NCBI GenBank assembly: GCA_017311315.1
Contig: CM029622.1
Location: 10,777,295 to 10,841,294, forward strand
Reading direction: 5' to 3'
Source: Dendrocalamus latiflorus
Lineage: Eukaryota; Streptophyta; Magnoliopsida; Poales; Poaceae
DNA: 64,000 nt
Below are positions 43,677 to 56,530 of the stretch, one piece after another; the first letter of the stretch is position 1; every line of letters begins with the position of its first letter. A model generated the notes under the pieces. The model had not been told where the DNA came from, made no database searches, and was given only the letters and a program-made list of their open reading frames with translations. The position numbers were made by a program, and so were the translations under genes.

Positions 43677-46600
43677 CTGCTGTAATGCATCTTCCTTTTG
43701 ATTTGCAAGTTCATCAGTCTCATCGTCCTCTTATATGGTAGGTGCAATTTGTATACTGTCATTGTTTTGCGGGGTAGTCTACGCATAAAAATATTGAGGT
43801 AAAAGATTAGGCATCATAATCATAATCATAAGTTTATTAAAAGGACGAAGGATGATGATTATTCTGAAATTTTACATGATTTATAGTTCCTTCTTTGTGC
43901 TGCGCTAGCATTTTAAGAAATTCTTGCTTCAGTTCAATCTTAGCTTTTTCCAGATCCTCTTGCATCTTTCTCCTATTTTCTTCTTTCTCCCTTTCCCTTT
44001 CAGCAGCTTCGTGCGCAAGCTGTTGTTTCAACTTCTCAACCTCTACTTCAAAAGCAATTCTCTTCTCGTTGGCTGCAGCTTCAGCACGTGCATGTACTTC
44101 AAGGTTCTCTTTCATAAGCTCCCTGCGAGTTCGATACTTCGCCAAGTATCCATGCCCATGTACTTTGGATGATTTGATTTGTGTGGTTTCTTTGTAGCAT
44201 GACTGGAAAATCATGTTTTCCTCAGCAGCTGTAAGTAATTGTCTATCAGGTTCTGACTCAATCTCACACATTTTGAAGGCTGCTTTTTCCTAAATGAAAT
44301 AACAGAATCCGTTAGAGTTGCTTGATACAACCAGCAGCTTTAAAAAGGCTTGGCAAAAGATTTACTCACATATACTTCAGCTGACACAGAATTTGACCAT
44401 TTCCCCTATTTTGTGTGAGTGCTCTTCCAAAGAAAAAGATCACCTGGCTCTTCACCAGTTTCTTTGTCTCTCTAGGATGCCAAAATATAATTCAACACAT
44501 AAGTATTGCATCATACAATGGAAGGATCAGATTAGTGTATCTCATGATTACCTGCTCAAAGCTACACTGTGAGAAGTTTTTTGAACCCATCAGATGCTTG
44601 GTTTTTTGCTGCTGACGGTTGGAGGAGTTCTGGCTGCTAACCTTCTGCAAAATGACAACAAGTGGTATGTAACAATGCAATTTTGGTTGCTAAAGTTTGT
44701 TTGACAAAGTAGATTTTACTAGAACTAACCTTGAATTTATCAGATCCAAAATACAACAACAAGTAGTGCCACTCAACAAGGTGTAATTCTTCAGGCTTAT
44801 TTCGTATTCTCTCACCATAATTATTATAAGCCTTGTATGTGGCACTCAGAGCTGATCGCCATCCTTTGTACCGCTCCTTGGCAATGTTCCATATTTTATC
44901 TTTTGCTTCATCCTCAGTGGCAATGTTGATGAAGTTCCACCTGGTCTGTTTACAATTAAAAAACAATCAAATGGTTTAAGCCGATTAATTTTACGCATCA
45001 CACGAGTAGGAATAAAAAATAGTACGCAGCGTACCAGTATGTCTTCTGCAATTACATTTTTGACATCTTCCTTTATATCCTTCCAACTGTTTACTCCAAT
45101 TAGTGGGGCCCTTTTCCTTGTAAACAGTACAACCTCATCGACAAATGTACGGGCGTTCGGTCTAACCGGACCTCCAAGCCTGGATGAAAATTCGATTTGT
45201 AGTTTTTGAGTGCGATCCTTAACTCTCTTGGTGGCTGCTGCTAGTCCTTTAACAGTGCCACGACCTCTTTTCTTGCGTTGATTGGAGCCATCTCCTTGCA
45301 AAAAAGACAATAACGAACTTGAGCTGTTCTAATTAGGGCTGAAAACGGTCGGAAACAATGATAGAAGAGAAGACTTATGAGTTGAACAAAAGGCTAGCGT
45401 TCAGTTAGTAAAACAAATGCTTAAAAAAATTGCACTGAACCTAAGAATCTGGCTTGAACCCACTATATCACAACATCTTAGAAAATCGCAGCTCATACTT
45501 TCATCTGTCAAATCAAACATTGAGAGGCATTACAGTTTCATAGCAATCTATGGCAACTACACCTACACAGATTGGTTGCCAGATGGCTAGGTTAGGTAGA
45601 GCAGATTTTTGCAAGTTGAAAGCCTATTCCTATTGAAAACTGCAAAATGCAGTATCATAAACAAATATAATATCTGTCATCTAGCAAATCAGTAGTAAGC
45701 TTTAGGAAATGCCCATGTATGGTGTGTACAACATACCTTTTCACATGTTATACTGAACAAAACAACTCATAACACTGTACATGATTGATCAAATGATGGC
45801 CATTACTACTCCAAACAAATGGGCGTTTATTAATCAAGCAAGGAAATCTACGAACCTGAAGTTCGCGATGACTAGTATAGATACAACCCACCAATGTCAG
45901 ACAGACATGAACTGATGAAACACATAGAACCAAACCGAGAATTACTATTTTCGTTTTCAGCCCTAGTTCTAATTCTCAATTAAGATATTTGAATCCAATA
46001 TTAAAAGTATATGAATGATCACAAACCATTTCCCTCTTCCATTTTCTTCCTTGCATGGCTTGGCCTATTTGAGGGTGGTGTCGCATTGCTTCCATTACTT
46101 TCATCGTCTTCAATTATAATGCCATCAGTGTCACGTTGCTCTACATATGCCACTGCACACAAAGTTAAAAGCTTCAGATCAAAAAAAATTAACAGTGGTA
46201 AAATAAATTGGTTGAAAAAGAAAAATTAATTACTAATTTCTGGAATGTGCCCTTTCAGCCTTAACCATTCATTGTACGTAATGATTGTTGCATCCCTAAA
46301 GTCATCCCTCAAATCTGTTAGTCACCAAAAACATATTAGATAAGTTGTAGTTTATATAAAGTGGCTAAGATTGTAAACAATACGAATCCATATGGAGAAA
46401 CATAGATGTTATACTTGTGGATTTGTCCTTTTGCAGCCCCACTAGCCAGTCTTTGTATGCATCAAATGGATCATCCATAAACGGATGCTCATCATCTTCT
46501 GGCTGCTGCCTTGGTCGCTTGAGGGGTGTTATGCTCACTTGCTATGTTGTCTCTTGCTCCTTTGAGAGTACTAATCTGATTTTCCTTTCTTCCTCATGTT

Positions 46601-46850
46601 CCTGTAACATGCGTTCTGCATCTGGGGTATAATCAATAGCATGCAGCATTGCTACATCCGTGCCACATCGCTTCTTGTAGTATAAGTAGTCCCGCCCAGC
46701 ATACCCTAGCCGTTCTTTGAAACTTAGCAAGGTCAAAAAATTTATATCACCCTTATCAAGTTTGAGGTGGAGGTGTGCTTTGTCTACAGTTGTCCCCTTG
46801 CACATAAAATGTATTGACCACATCTCTCCGGTTAAATTTGCTTTGCACAT
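43677..46850 (-). pseudogene. TnpA-like second gene of the large CACTA, disrupted
   Basis: Plant Ptta/En/Spm-type accessory transposition protein, which in characterised CACTAs binds the subterminal repeats. Minus-strand exons with GT/AG borders run about 46840-46415, 46314-46234, 46152-46027, 45294-45035, 44945-44730, 44644-44552, 44471-44370, 44289-43876 and 43778-43677. Key segments are KRGRGTVKGLAAATKRVKDR, then GGPVRPNARTFVDEVVLFTR in the fourth exon, and NKPEELHLVEWHYLLLYF in the fifth. A strongly charged coiled coil (EAAEREREKEENRRKMQEDL) lies near 43950-44060. In-frame stops lie at 46542-46544 (TAG), 44406-44408 (TAG) and 43731-43733 (TAA). Upstream, an ORF at 48157-48396 (MATTPTRARTSPTAAT) may be the first exon. 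The copia element interrupts a downstream intron. Confidence 0.8.
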
Positions 46851-46859
46851 TACAAAATT

Positions 46860-47500
46860 GTGAGTGCAATCAATTCAATATGTGATTTGCAGTTACAAAA
46901 TTATACAGTGTATGCTCTTGATGCTTTTGTGCTCTCAAACTAACTATAGCTGGAAGAGGTCGCGTTATCGATGTGAAATGGATCCAGAGGGACCCCCTAG
47001 ACATAATGGTTCGTGTATATATTTTACAGAAACGTGAAATCAAAGTTGGTGAAGATCAAAATGTACTCAAGTGGATTCAAACTGGTAGGAAAATTATAAG
47101 CTGACTCTCTACAGTGTATGCTCTTGATGCTTTTGTGCTGCACAGTCTAAGAAATCTATATGTCCAGATATAATATGTCGTGCACAGTCCACACATAATT
47201 GGAAAGAAGTAACAACGACAATAATGAAACTACTCTGGTGCAACATCCTAGAATCAAGATATGTGCTGCCACATCCATCTCAAAACATACTACATTTTGA
47301 GTTCCTCACAAATAACAATCTAAAATTCTCAATCTAACATTTAGCCATTCAAAATATTCAAACAATCCATCCTTAAACAAATAACTAATTCAATCATGGA
47401 TAACAAATGAACAACTTTTATTAGTCACAATTCACAGATTGCAATTCAAACAATTTGTATACCTATCCTTAGTCCCAATGCAGCCCAGTCATCCTCGACT
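46860..47500. other. Intron-like non-coding stretch
   Basis: AT-rich, between the recognisable TnpA exons and a GC-rich block. The phrase ACAGTGTATGCTCTTGATGC recurs (about 46905 and 47110). Nothing else visible. Confidence 0.4.
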
Positions 47501-47504
47501 TCTC

Positions 47505-48160
47505 GGCTAGGCGTTGCTGCCCAACCTGTAGCCGCCAGCTACCGCTGCCTGCGCCCAGCAGGCCCCCCCCATGGCCCACCGGCCGCTGCCAGCCACGCGC
47601 GGCGCGCCCTGCGCCCGCACCTCGCTGCGTCCTGGCCGGCCGCCGGCCTGCCGCCCAGGCCCTGCGAAGGCGAGGCCACCGCGCCGCTGCCGGTCCGTCC
47701 TGCGTCGTGTGCTCTGCTCTCGTCTCAGGTCTCCCAAGCCGCCGCCGCCGCCAGGGTTGGGGTTGGGGCGCTGGGCGACAGACTCATCACGCACACAAGG
47801 GGGGTCGAGAGGGTTGGGTCCTTCTATGAGTCCACGGCTGTTTTGGTGGCCTGGTGGGAGATTGAGCCATTGGGCCAATGGGCCTTATTGCCACTAGAAG
47901 GCTGTAAAGGACAGGAAGGAGCGAAGGAGAGACCCAAGTCCGGCCGTCTTCAACCTCGCGACGCAAGCTCGAGAGCACCTCCAACACAGCAAGCTATGGC
48001 GAGAATTTCATGGGGGGCTTCAAAGGCTCCTTGGCGGTAGGGGGCTCGAGCGCCACCCCCCCCCCCCCCCGCTCCACCGCTAGATCCGCCCCTCGACCTC
48101 TCTAAACTAAACCAATCCAATCCACATGCAAAATGAAGAGGGGATGAACCAAAACCCTAA
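47505..48160 (-). other. GC-rich block of unclear origin with a poly-C run
   Basis: A sharp GC rise with overlapping ORFs on both strands (for example 47507-47878 minus, 47571-47897 plus), none with a known domain. A run of 15 C lies at 48056-48070. It could be 5' UTR or intron of the TnpA-like gene, or a captured first exon. Confidence 0.35.
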
Positions 48161-48396
48161 ACCATTAGCAGCTTTACATGTGAAGAGGGGATGAACCAAA
48201 ACCCTTGATGGAGGTGCGGCGCGGCTGCATACCTACTCGATGACAGTCCGAAGATCTCTTGATCGACACGAATGTCAGCGTGGGCTTCTACTTCTTCTGG
48301 ACGAGTACCAACGGCGGCGCGGCCTTGTTCACTGGAGTCGGCGCCGTCGGTGGCGGCGGTAGGGGAAGTCCGCGCCCTGGTTGGTGTAGTCGCCAT
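48157..48396 (-). CDS. Possible first exon of the TnpA-like gene
   Basis: The 79-codon minus-strand ORF starts MATTPTRARTSPTAATDGAD, is Ala, Thr and Glu rich, and includes VDQEIFGLSSSRYAAAPH. A donor-like AGGTATGC lies near 48223, so only the first part need be exon. Its place upstream of the TnpA exons and its strand fit a first exon. No family signature is visible. Confidence 0.35.
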   Translation of the reverse strand: MATTPTRARTSPTAATDGADSSEQGRAAVGTRPEEVEAHADIRVDQEIFGLSSSRYAAAPHLHQGFWFIPSSHVKLLMV

Positions 48397-48771
48397 TGCG
48401 CGCAGGAGGGGGTGGGGGGCAACACGAATTCCAATTTTTGGATTGATTAGCCCCGTCTATGCGTAGATTGATTAGCAAGTAGCGATTATTAGGGGTAGTG
48501 GGTCCGGATTTTGGATGGTGGAAGGGTTTCTGGAGGGAAAATATGGCAGGGTGTGTAAAAATTCCAATTTTTGGAGGTAATTTTTTTTGAGGCAAAACAT
48601 GACGTACTTTGTATTGTTTAATAAAATTTGAATAATTTTGAGATGTCATAATACCAGCACCGAACATGGCATACTTTTTTCTAAATGTTTTGTTACCTTG
48701 AACTGCGATTTAATGATTTATGCACCGATCATACTGAATCATTTGTTCATCGAAATCGTATGATCTTTGTT

Positions 48772-49255
48772 ACTTGATCATCCAACACATATGATGATCT
48801 TTGTTTTGTTGGTTCACAAAGCAATGTGTATGAGTAGGTTTTGAAAAACTATATTATGATTTTCAAAAATACATGTATGTTTTTAAAAATAAAAAAAATT
48901 TAAAAAAATTGAATAGGTTTTCTTATCTACTCACTTGATCATCCAACACATATGATGATCTTTGTTTTGTTGGTTCACAAAGCAATGTGTATGAGTAGGT
49001 TTTGAAAAACTATATTATGATTTTCAAAAATACATGTATGTTTTAAAAAATTTTAAAAATTTAAAAAAATTGAATAGGTTTTCTTATCTACTCACTTGAT
49101 CATCCAACACATATGATGATCTTTGTTTTGTTGGTTCACAAAGCAATGTGTATGAGTAGGTTTTGAAAAATTATATTATGATTTTCAAAAATACATGTAT
49201 GTTTTAAAAAATATAAAAAATTTAAAAAAAATTGAATAGGTTTTCTTATCTACAT
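48772..49255 (+). repeat. 161-bp tandem array, three copies
   Basis: Copies start ACTTGATCATCCAACACATA at 48772, 48933 and 49094, exactly 161 bp apart. They are AT-rich, with slightly variable poly-A stretches near each unit end. Confidence 0.92.
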
Positions 49256-49469
49256 TATTCATCATCAATACGACCATGATATAAATAGGTTTTTACAAAA
49301 TAATAAATGCAGGCTCAACCGCATAGCGGAGCCCAGCAAAGCCACCCTGGCCCAAGCAGGCTCAACAACGTGCAGCGTGTTTACGATGGTCTATGTTAAT
49401 AGGAGTTCGACGTGGATCACTCTCTTCAACTTTTAAGCTGTGTTTCCTCTCTCTGAATAGGCGAGGTTT

Positions 49470-51340
49470 CAGTTATGGACATCAAAATACATATCATGCG
49501 AAAGCATAAATATAATAACAAACTTACTCATGGGCCGATGAGGCCGAAATCAATAAATTGCAGCAGCGGAAGAACGAAGCACACAGGTGGGACCTTCAGG
49601 ACATGCCCACAGGCAGCCAACTGGAGGTTCGCGACCTATTTCCTGACATCTTCATCTTCTTCACCATCATGATCCAAGAGTATTATTGAGCGTAGTGATC
49701 CGATTTCCTGCTTCTGAATTTGTCGCAAAAGCGAGCGTGAACACTCCGACCCCGTGCTCCGCGAGCCAATACACAGAATGCAAATAAATAGTATGCATGG
49801 CTTAACAAAGGAGAAGCTCGGGTTATTTTGTTTTGCAAGGAGTGCTTTTGAATACAATTAATTAACAAGCCCTATGACTTAGCAATTTTGGAACAAATCA
49901 TAACGTGCAAGTTTTCCATTCACCCAAGTTCCAATATTTTGTAAACAGAACTATATCCAGTTAAGTTCCCATGTCCGCCCTTGACCGTGGGCACGGCTAT
50001 TCGAATAGTTTCAGACTCTGCACAGTTTGTACACTTTCCCCACAAGAGACAATCAACTCGTTGCCCCCACACGATTCCTTAGACGTGTGGTTGAGCAACT
50101 TGATAATTTAAACAAAAATAGTTTGCAGAAAATGTAGGTTCAACATGATCAAAGTATTGACTCATCTTAGTCACAGTGGTCGGGACCCGGATTCTCTGGT
50201 GCTTCTAGGGCTGCTGCCTCGATCTCCTCCTCTTGTGCCTCGTAAGCTATTTTAACGTGCGCCAAAATTTGTATAAAAAGAAAAGCAACAAATTAAACCA
50301 AATAACATCAGAAATTCAAATGAACTCCAAAAATTATGATTTCAGTCCCATTGGGTAGATCTTGATTTTAGATGAATTTAGAAATTTGTCCCACTCAATT
50401 TGGAGTTTAAATGAATAAGTTATGCCCATTTGAATATTTCAGTTCAACTAAATCCCAAAATTATTAAATTTCTGACAGTGGGTCCCACATGTCATATTTT
50501 CCATTTTATCTTTTTCTTTTATTATTTTCCTTCTGTGTCTATGGCCAGTGGGGCCCATATGTCAGCGGCGGCACTGACAGGCCGGTTCCGGCTGTCAGTG
50601 GGCTTGCGGTCCCGCAGCGGCTGACGAATGGGGCCCAGATGTCAGCGGAGAAACGTAAAAGAAATGCTCGACCGCAACGCGCGGAGCCGGGCTCGAACGC
50701 GCACCGCGGGAGCAGGAGGGAGGAAGAGAGAGCGCTGAAAGCCACTCGGTCAGCCCGAGCGATGCTTACCCTATAGGGGTAAGTAACCCCCTTGAAGTAG
50801 CTCCGGGAGGGAGCCGGGCAAAGCGGGCCCGCGTGGCAGAGGCGGGGGCGTTCCTCTTGGTCGGCTAAGCCTCCAATCCATGCGCTGCCTCTCCCCCGAA
50901 ACCTCCCACGCGGTGCCTCTCCCCCGAAACCTCCCACGCGCCGCCTCTCCTCCTCGCCGACACACAAAATCTCCTATCCTCGCCGCCCCTCGGTCCGCCG
51001 CCCCTCGTTCCGCCGCTCCTCGCCGCCCCCTCGCCGCTCCTCGGCGCCCCTCCCCGCCCCCTTGCCACTCCTCGTTCCGCCGCTCCTCCACCGACCAGAT
51101 CCGGCCGCCTTATCAGTCATCACCTGTCGTCCCTCTCCGCCGCGACTGCCACCCCTCTCCACCGTCAGCAAAACTCAGGTGAGCCTCCTCCGGCCGCCTT
51201 ATAGTCTTCTCATTCCTGCAACGATAGATGGCTATATGAGTAGATTGATTTGTGCTTATATCTTGCAACGTCTCATTCCTGCAAAGATCCTTGTTCCCTA
51301 CATTTTGGTGTGATGCAAGGGTTTCCAAATGGCTCTCAAT
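49470..51340 (-). repeat. Second copy of family B / antisense LTR sequence
   Basis: Matches 1650-2421 and 12035-12085 in sequence and order, then a GC-rich block (50560-51180) of the type seen at 1-1130. ORFs in the GC-rich part overlap on both strands without a domain. Together with the integrase relic that follows at 51360-51745, it suggests the remains of a minus-strand Gypsy element inside the CACTA. Ends could not be defined. Confidence 0.5.
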
Positions 51341-51359
51341 GTTCTGAAAAGCCTACTGA

Positions 51360-51745
51360 GTAAATGTGACATTTTCCCAGGAAGCATCTTTAGGTGTCAA
51401 GTTTTGCTAGTGAATGAGGCATGGGTTCCCAGGTGTTTCTTCAGCTGGCTAACATGGAAAACATAGTGTACAGTAGTTGTTTCAGGTAGTAATAACTTAT
51501 AAACCATTCTTCCAATTCTTTCAATCACCCGAAAAGGTCCATATATTTGGATCTTAGCTTCAGTGAACCTCTTAATCCAAATGCATTTGGTCTATATGGT
51601 TGCATCTTTAGGTACACCATATCACCTACCTAAAATTGTCATTCAGTTCTCAGTTTGTCAACAAAATATTTGATTTTGTTCTGGGCAGATAGTATTTGTA
51701 AGCACAATTGTCTGATATACTGATATTTTAATGTAGATATATCTG
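51360..51745 (-). pseudogene. Ty3/gypsy integrase C-terminal relic
   Basis: The minus-strand translation, broken by stops and at least one shift, contains VGDMVYLKMQPYRPNAFGL, then LKLRSKY, and near its end remnants of the VFHVSQLKKH motif. GD.V.LK.QPYR and VFHVSQLK are diagnostic of plant chromovirus integrase C-termini. The frame is clearly dead and only this portion remains. Confidence 0.7.
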
Positions 51746-51749
51746 TAAA

Positions 51750-52090
51750 GGTCACTCCCTTAGTAGACAAAATGGACCATATGGTATGTACATTTGAGAG
51801 AGGTCCCAGAAATCATTTGAGGGGTCCCAGAAATCATTTGAGGGGTCTAAATCTAATATAAACATGGACCACTTCAGCACGAGATGGTAGGACTGTACTT
51901 TACTGGGATTTCTTGTGATCATACCATTATCTTCTTTGATACAATCCAGAAAGTGCAGCATCAGTTCTTGGAAGTCTATTATTACAGCATGGATATGGAA
52001 TCAAATAAATGCACACAAGTTCACATTTATTACAGGTTCATTGTTTCCTGAAAACATGTCTGCAAAAATATCAAATAAATGCACACAAGT
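51750..52090. other. Non-coding stretch 3' of the transposase gene
   Basis: Contains tandem duplicates of a 20-bp phrase (GTCCCAGAAATCATTTGAGG at about 51807 and 51826) and of AAATAAATGCACACAAGTTC (about 52003 and 52074). No gene. Confidence 0.5.
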
Positions 52091-55000
52091 TCACATTTTC
52101 CTCTCACTTCTTCCTGGAGCAAATTTTACACAAAAAAAATCATCGTCAGAATCTTCTCCCGGAGTATTGTATGGAGGGACGACTCCATCAGCAATGTAAG
52201 TGTCATCTGGGTCTTCGTCTTCATCAAACAGGTCATCGTTGTCAGGTTCAGGCATTGCTGTTGCAAGAGCCTGCTCAATAACACAAGCATCAACACTAAC
52301 CCCGTCAAGGCCTCACCTACTCCAAGTTGTCACATCTTCATTTTGCTGTTCAAGATTCATATCTTCTACTCCTACAACAACTGAGTCCAGATCGATCTCG
52401 CCCACCTTGTCAGTACCTTCTCCTTCAGGCATGGCAAACAGGTTTCTAGGCTTCATTCTAAGGACACTGCACCAATCTGGTTTCTTTGTGTTTTTCACAT
52501 AACACACTTGCTCCGCTTGTGTGCTTAGGATGTAAGGTTCATTTGAATACCGAAACCGAGTGATATCAATATCGATGACCCCATATTGATCCTTATTGTA
52601 CCCTCTAGATTTGCTCCTACTTGCTGCAGGGACATCAAACCAGTCGCATTGGAACAACATTACTTCCTTCTGATTAGGAAAATCAAGGCAGATGATTTTC
52701 CTAAGCACGCCATACCAGTCCATGTTTCCTGTACTCGCATCGCCCTTCACAAATACACCACTATTTTGAGTAGTTAAGAAGTTCTCTATGGAAGAGACCC
52801 GGAAAAGGAAGCCATTTATGAAACACCTGTTGAACACACGAGCCCGATGGTCTGGACCGCGAGATAGATAAAAAATCATGTCATCTATTTCCCCTTGTGC
52901 ACGCAAGTTTCTGAGCTGCGGTTAGCATCATTTTTAAAATATATTAGGGACTAATAAATTAACAAGTAGCATGTCCAAACTAAACAAAGAAAATATGGAT
53001 AAATAAATGACTCACTTTACGCTCCAACCATGATACAAACTCCTCCTTGTGTCTTTTATCAACATGTCGAGGGTTGGTTGTCTTCAGCTCATCCATATGC
53101 ACACTTCCCACATCAATTGAAAATACAGTTCATTAGTTACATATACATTTTACACATTCATGAACACCATAAAAAATCAATTTTGAAAAATAGCTTACTT
53201 TATCCATGGAGTGACCTCGTCACAGTTGGTTAATATGTAATGCCTCATCCTCTGCATGTCAATATCAGAAACGTTCTCGATAGTACTTCCTTTCCTACTG
53301 TAGTCAATGCTCCCAAATATACTTAGCCCAGATGGTGGTTCACTAGCAGTGGCGCTTTCATGACGCTCTGGACGATTAAGCTTGGTACTAATATTTTCAA
53401 AGAAGCGAGAGCAAAATGTGAGGCACTCCTCAGATATATACCCCTCTGCTATTGAACCTTCAGGGTACGCTTTGTTCCTCACATAGCCTTTAAGAGTACG
53501 AAGGTACCTCTCAACTGGATACATCCATCTATAACACACAGGGCCTCCAAGTCTAGCTTCTTCAGCAAGATGAACTGGTAAGTGCATCATAATATCAAAA
53601 AAAGCTGGTGGAAAAATCATCTCCAGCCGACAAAGGGTCTCCCTAATCGAAGTGCTCAGCTTTTCAATTTCTGAAAACTCCAACTCCTTTGAACATAGTG
53701 AGTTAAAGAACCTACTTAGCTCGATCACTGGGATCACTACATCTTCAGGCAATATGTTGCGTACCACTAAGGGCAAAAGTTTTTGTAAGATTACGTGGAG
53801 GTCATGAGTTTTAAGTCCAGAAAGCTTGCAACCATTGACGTCCACACATCTCCTAATATTTGCGGCATAACCATCAGGAAACTTGACACCATGTAAAAAT
53901 TTGCACAGAACTTCCTTGTCATCCTTATCTAGAGAGTATAACGCTGGTGGCAAGGTGTACTTACCCTTTTCGAGCACTGGATGTTGATCTTTCCTTATAC
54001 CCAAATGTTGCATATCAAGTCGAGCCTTGTCACTGTCCTTGCATTTACCTTGTAACTCCAGCAAAGTCCCCAGTAAGCTCTCACATATGTTCTTCTCAAT
54101 ATGCATGACATCCAAATTATGTCGTACAAGCAATGATTCCCTGTAAGGAAGCTCAAAGAAAACACTCTTTTTCCTCCAATTGTGCCACCTTTTTTCTTCG
54201 TCACGTTGCTTCCTTTTCCTTGTATCCTTTCCAAAAGTCACTTGCTGGAAACTCTCATACTGCTGCTTCACCTGCTCACCACTGAGCGGCACTGGAGCTT
54301 CCCTGGTTTCAGCCTTGTTATTGAAGCTCACCTTGTTCCTTCGCCACTTGTGGTCCGAGGGCAAAAATCGGCGATGTCCCATGTAGCAATGCTTTGAACC
54401 ATATTTTAACCACAAGTAATCAGTATCCTTGTGACAATAAGGACAGGCAAACTTACCTTTTGTACTCCAACCAGATAACATCGCATATGCAGGGAAATCA
54501 TTAATTGTCCATAACAGAATTGCATGTAGAGTAAAATTCTTCTTCTCCTTCTCATCCCATGTTTCAACTCCTTTAATCCATAGCTCATGTAGCTCATCGA
54601 TCAGAGGTTGCAAATATACATCAATGTTCACTCCAAGAGATTTAGGCCCAGGTATCAACATCGACATCATCCAATAAGGTTGTTTCAAACACAACCAAGG
54701 AGGCAGGTTATAAGGAATTAGTATCACAGGCCAACAAGTGTAATTAACATTCAACATCCCAAATGGATTGAAGCCATCGGATGCAAGTCCCAGCCTAACA
54801 TTACGTGGATCCGAAGCAAATTTCTTATACCTTGTATCCACATGCTGCCATGCCAATGAGTCTCCTGGGTGCCGCATTTTCCCATCACGGACCAATTCTT
54901 CCTTGTGCCATCGCATCAATGATGATGTTTTCTCTGACATATATAATCTTTGCAGTCGAGGAATAAGTGGAAAATACCTTAGAACTTTGCAAGGAGTGCG

Positions 55001-55759
55001 CTTCTTCTTTGCTCCACCACTTTCGCTAGACTCGCCAATCTCATCACAATTTGTGTCGTTCTTCCACCTACTCTCACCACATGTTGGACACGTGTCCATA
55101 TCAGCAAACAGCCCACGAAATAACACGCAGTCATTCACACAAGCATGGATCTTAATGTAGTTCAGGCCAAGGTCACGAATAACCTTCCGTACTTTCTCCA
55201 TAGTGTCTGGGATACAATGTCCTGGGGGGAGCACATCCGAGAATAGGCTAAGTAGTTGCCCTGTGGAATGGTTACTCCAACCACCCATGCACTTAAGCTA
55301 AAAGAGCCTGACAATGAAAGATACCTTGGTAGCCTCGGTGCAACCTGGATACAAATCTTGCTGCGTATCTTCCAACAAATCAAAGAATTTCTTTGCACTC
55401 TCATTTGGCTGTTCATTGTTATTACCACTGTTAGCACCCCTTATTATTGCGGACACCAGATTCTTGGCAAATGATGCATCATCTACTGTGCCTACATTCA
55501 GATCCCTATCATCATTCCAAGGTTCAGCATTACCTTTCTCTTTGACGAAATTCTCATCAAACCCTTTAGATAGCAAGTCCATTTGAACCTCGGATTTTGT
55601 TTTGTATACGACTCCACGACACCTTGAACATGGACATGGTGCAGTTTCTGATGCATAGGTGCCTTCAAAAGTAGTATCAATAAATTTCTCGAATCCTGCT
55701 AGCCACTCATCTGTTGACTGAGACAACAGCATCCAACTCCGATCATCATCATGTGCCAT
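52091..55759 (-). pseudogene. TNP2-type CACTA transposase, interrupted by two stops
   Basis: The enzyme that cuts and joins CACTA ends. Exon 1 is 55759-53199, exon 2 is 53103-53016 and exon 3 is 52915-52091, all with GT/AG borders. N-terminal Transpos_assoc domain: DRSWM, CPCSRC, LLSKGFDENF. TNP2 core: GWSNHS, KIHACVNDCVLFRG, CPTCGESRW, LPPWLCLKQPYWMMSMLIPG, GPKSLGVNIDVYLQPLIDEL, FPAYAMLSGWSTKGKFACPY. DUF4218-like part: LPVHLAEEARLGGPVCYRW, KGYVRNKAYPEGSIAEGY. DUF4216-like part in exon 3: DWYGVLRKIICLDF, LFQCDWFDV. An acidic tail ends GRSERKM. In-frame stops are TAG at 55298-55300 (VRLF|LKC) and TGA at 52313-52315 (TTWSR|GLDGV). Reading continues open on both sides of each. Otherwise nearly complete. 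Confidence 0.92.
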
Positions 55760-56244
55760 TAATTCTATCTTCCAAATGTCACAAGACTTTATTTCCTGCA
55801 GCACGTAGCACGTTAATTGAAGGGATCGCGAAGCTTCTAAAAACATATGAATGTCTACGTTTTTTCATAATTGAACAATTCACAAAAAAAATTCGCAATG
55901 CATCAAGAAGCTACTGTAGTAATTAAATTAATAGCAAGTGTACGTACATGTCATGCGGGGGATTGCCCGATCTTCACGGCGTAGGATCGATGAAGATAAT
56001 TGGATTCGTGCAACCTGACGAATCGATAGCGCTAACCACTGTTAGAACAGCAACCTGCGACAAAAAAAATTTCACCCAACCACACGCTCGTGGTCCCGTC
56101 TACCCGACCACCAAGTAGACGCGCCGTCGTTCCAGCCCTAAGAGGATCAAGTAAAAAAGCTCTCTCAAAATAATAATAGATCTGTTTTGTGGTCTCTCCT
56201 TACATTACAAGGTTGCGATTACACGAAAATATATAGGGTATAGC
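55760..56244. promoter_or_regulatory. Intergenic region between the transposase gene and captured fragments
   Basis: About 485 bp, the only place for the transposase 5' UTR and promoter (minus strand). A donor-like site lies upstream of the chosen ATG, so a leader exon is possible. No specific box can be assigned with confidence. Confidence 0.4.
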
Positions 56245-56530
56245 TTGGCGACTCTTAACAGAAGTCGGTCCTTCGACTCCGACTCGGCTCGGCTTTTTTA
56301 CTCTTTTATTTATGTTCGGACGCCACATGAATTAGTATCCGAACTCTCCAAAGTCACACCGCACGGCCCACCTCCTCACGCGGTCACGGCGTCATGCCCA
56401 CCTCCTCACGCGCGCCGCCGCCTCCTCGCTCCTCGCCGTCCACAAGTCACCACCTTCAAGTCCAGTCCCAACTCACGCGCGCCGTGCTCGCCGTTGCCCA
56501 AGCTTCCAGATCCCTCGACTCGCCGCCGCC
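56245..56530 (+). other. GC-rich leader upstream of the captured ACLA exon
   Basis: CCTCCTCACGC and CGCGCCGCCGCC runs resemble the 5' UTR of a grass housekeeping gene. It probably came along with the ATP-citrate lyase exon, but its ORF (56245-56541) is out of frame and not a gene. Confidence 0.4.

Noticed and set aside
47507..47897. Opposing 108-123 codon ORFs in the GC-rich block
   Set aside because: Overlapping opposite-strand frames rich in Pro, Arg and Gly with no known domain. Composition-driven.
53995..55474. Plus- and minus-strand ORFs overlapping the TNP2 transposase
   Set aside because: Shadow frames of the transposase exons.
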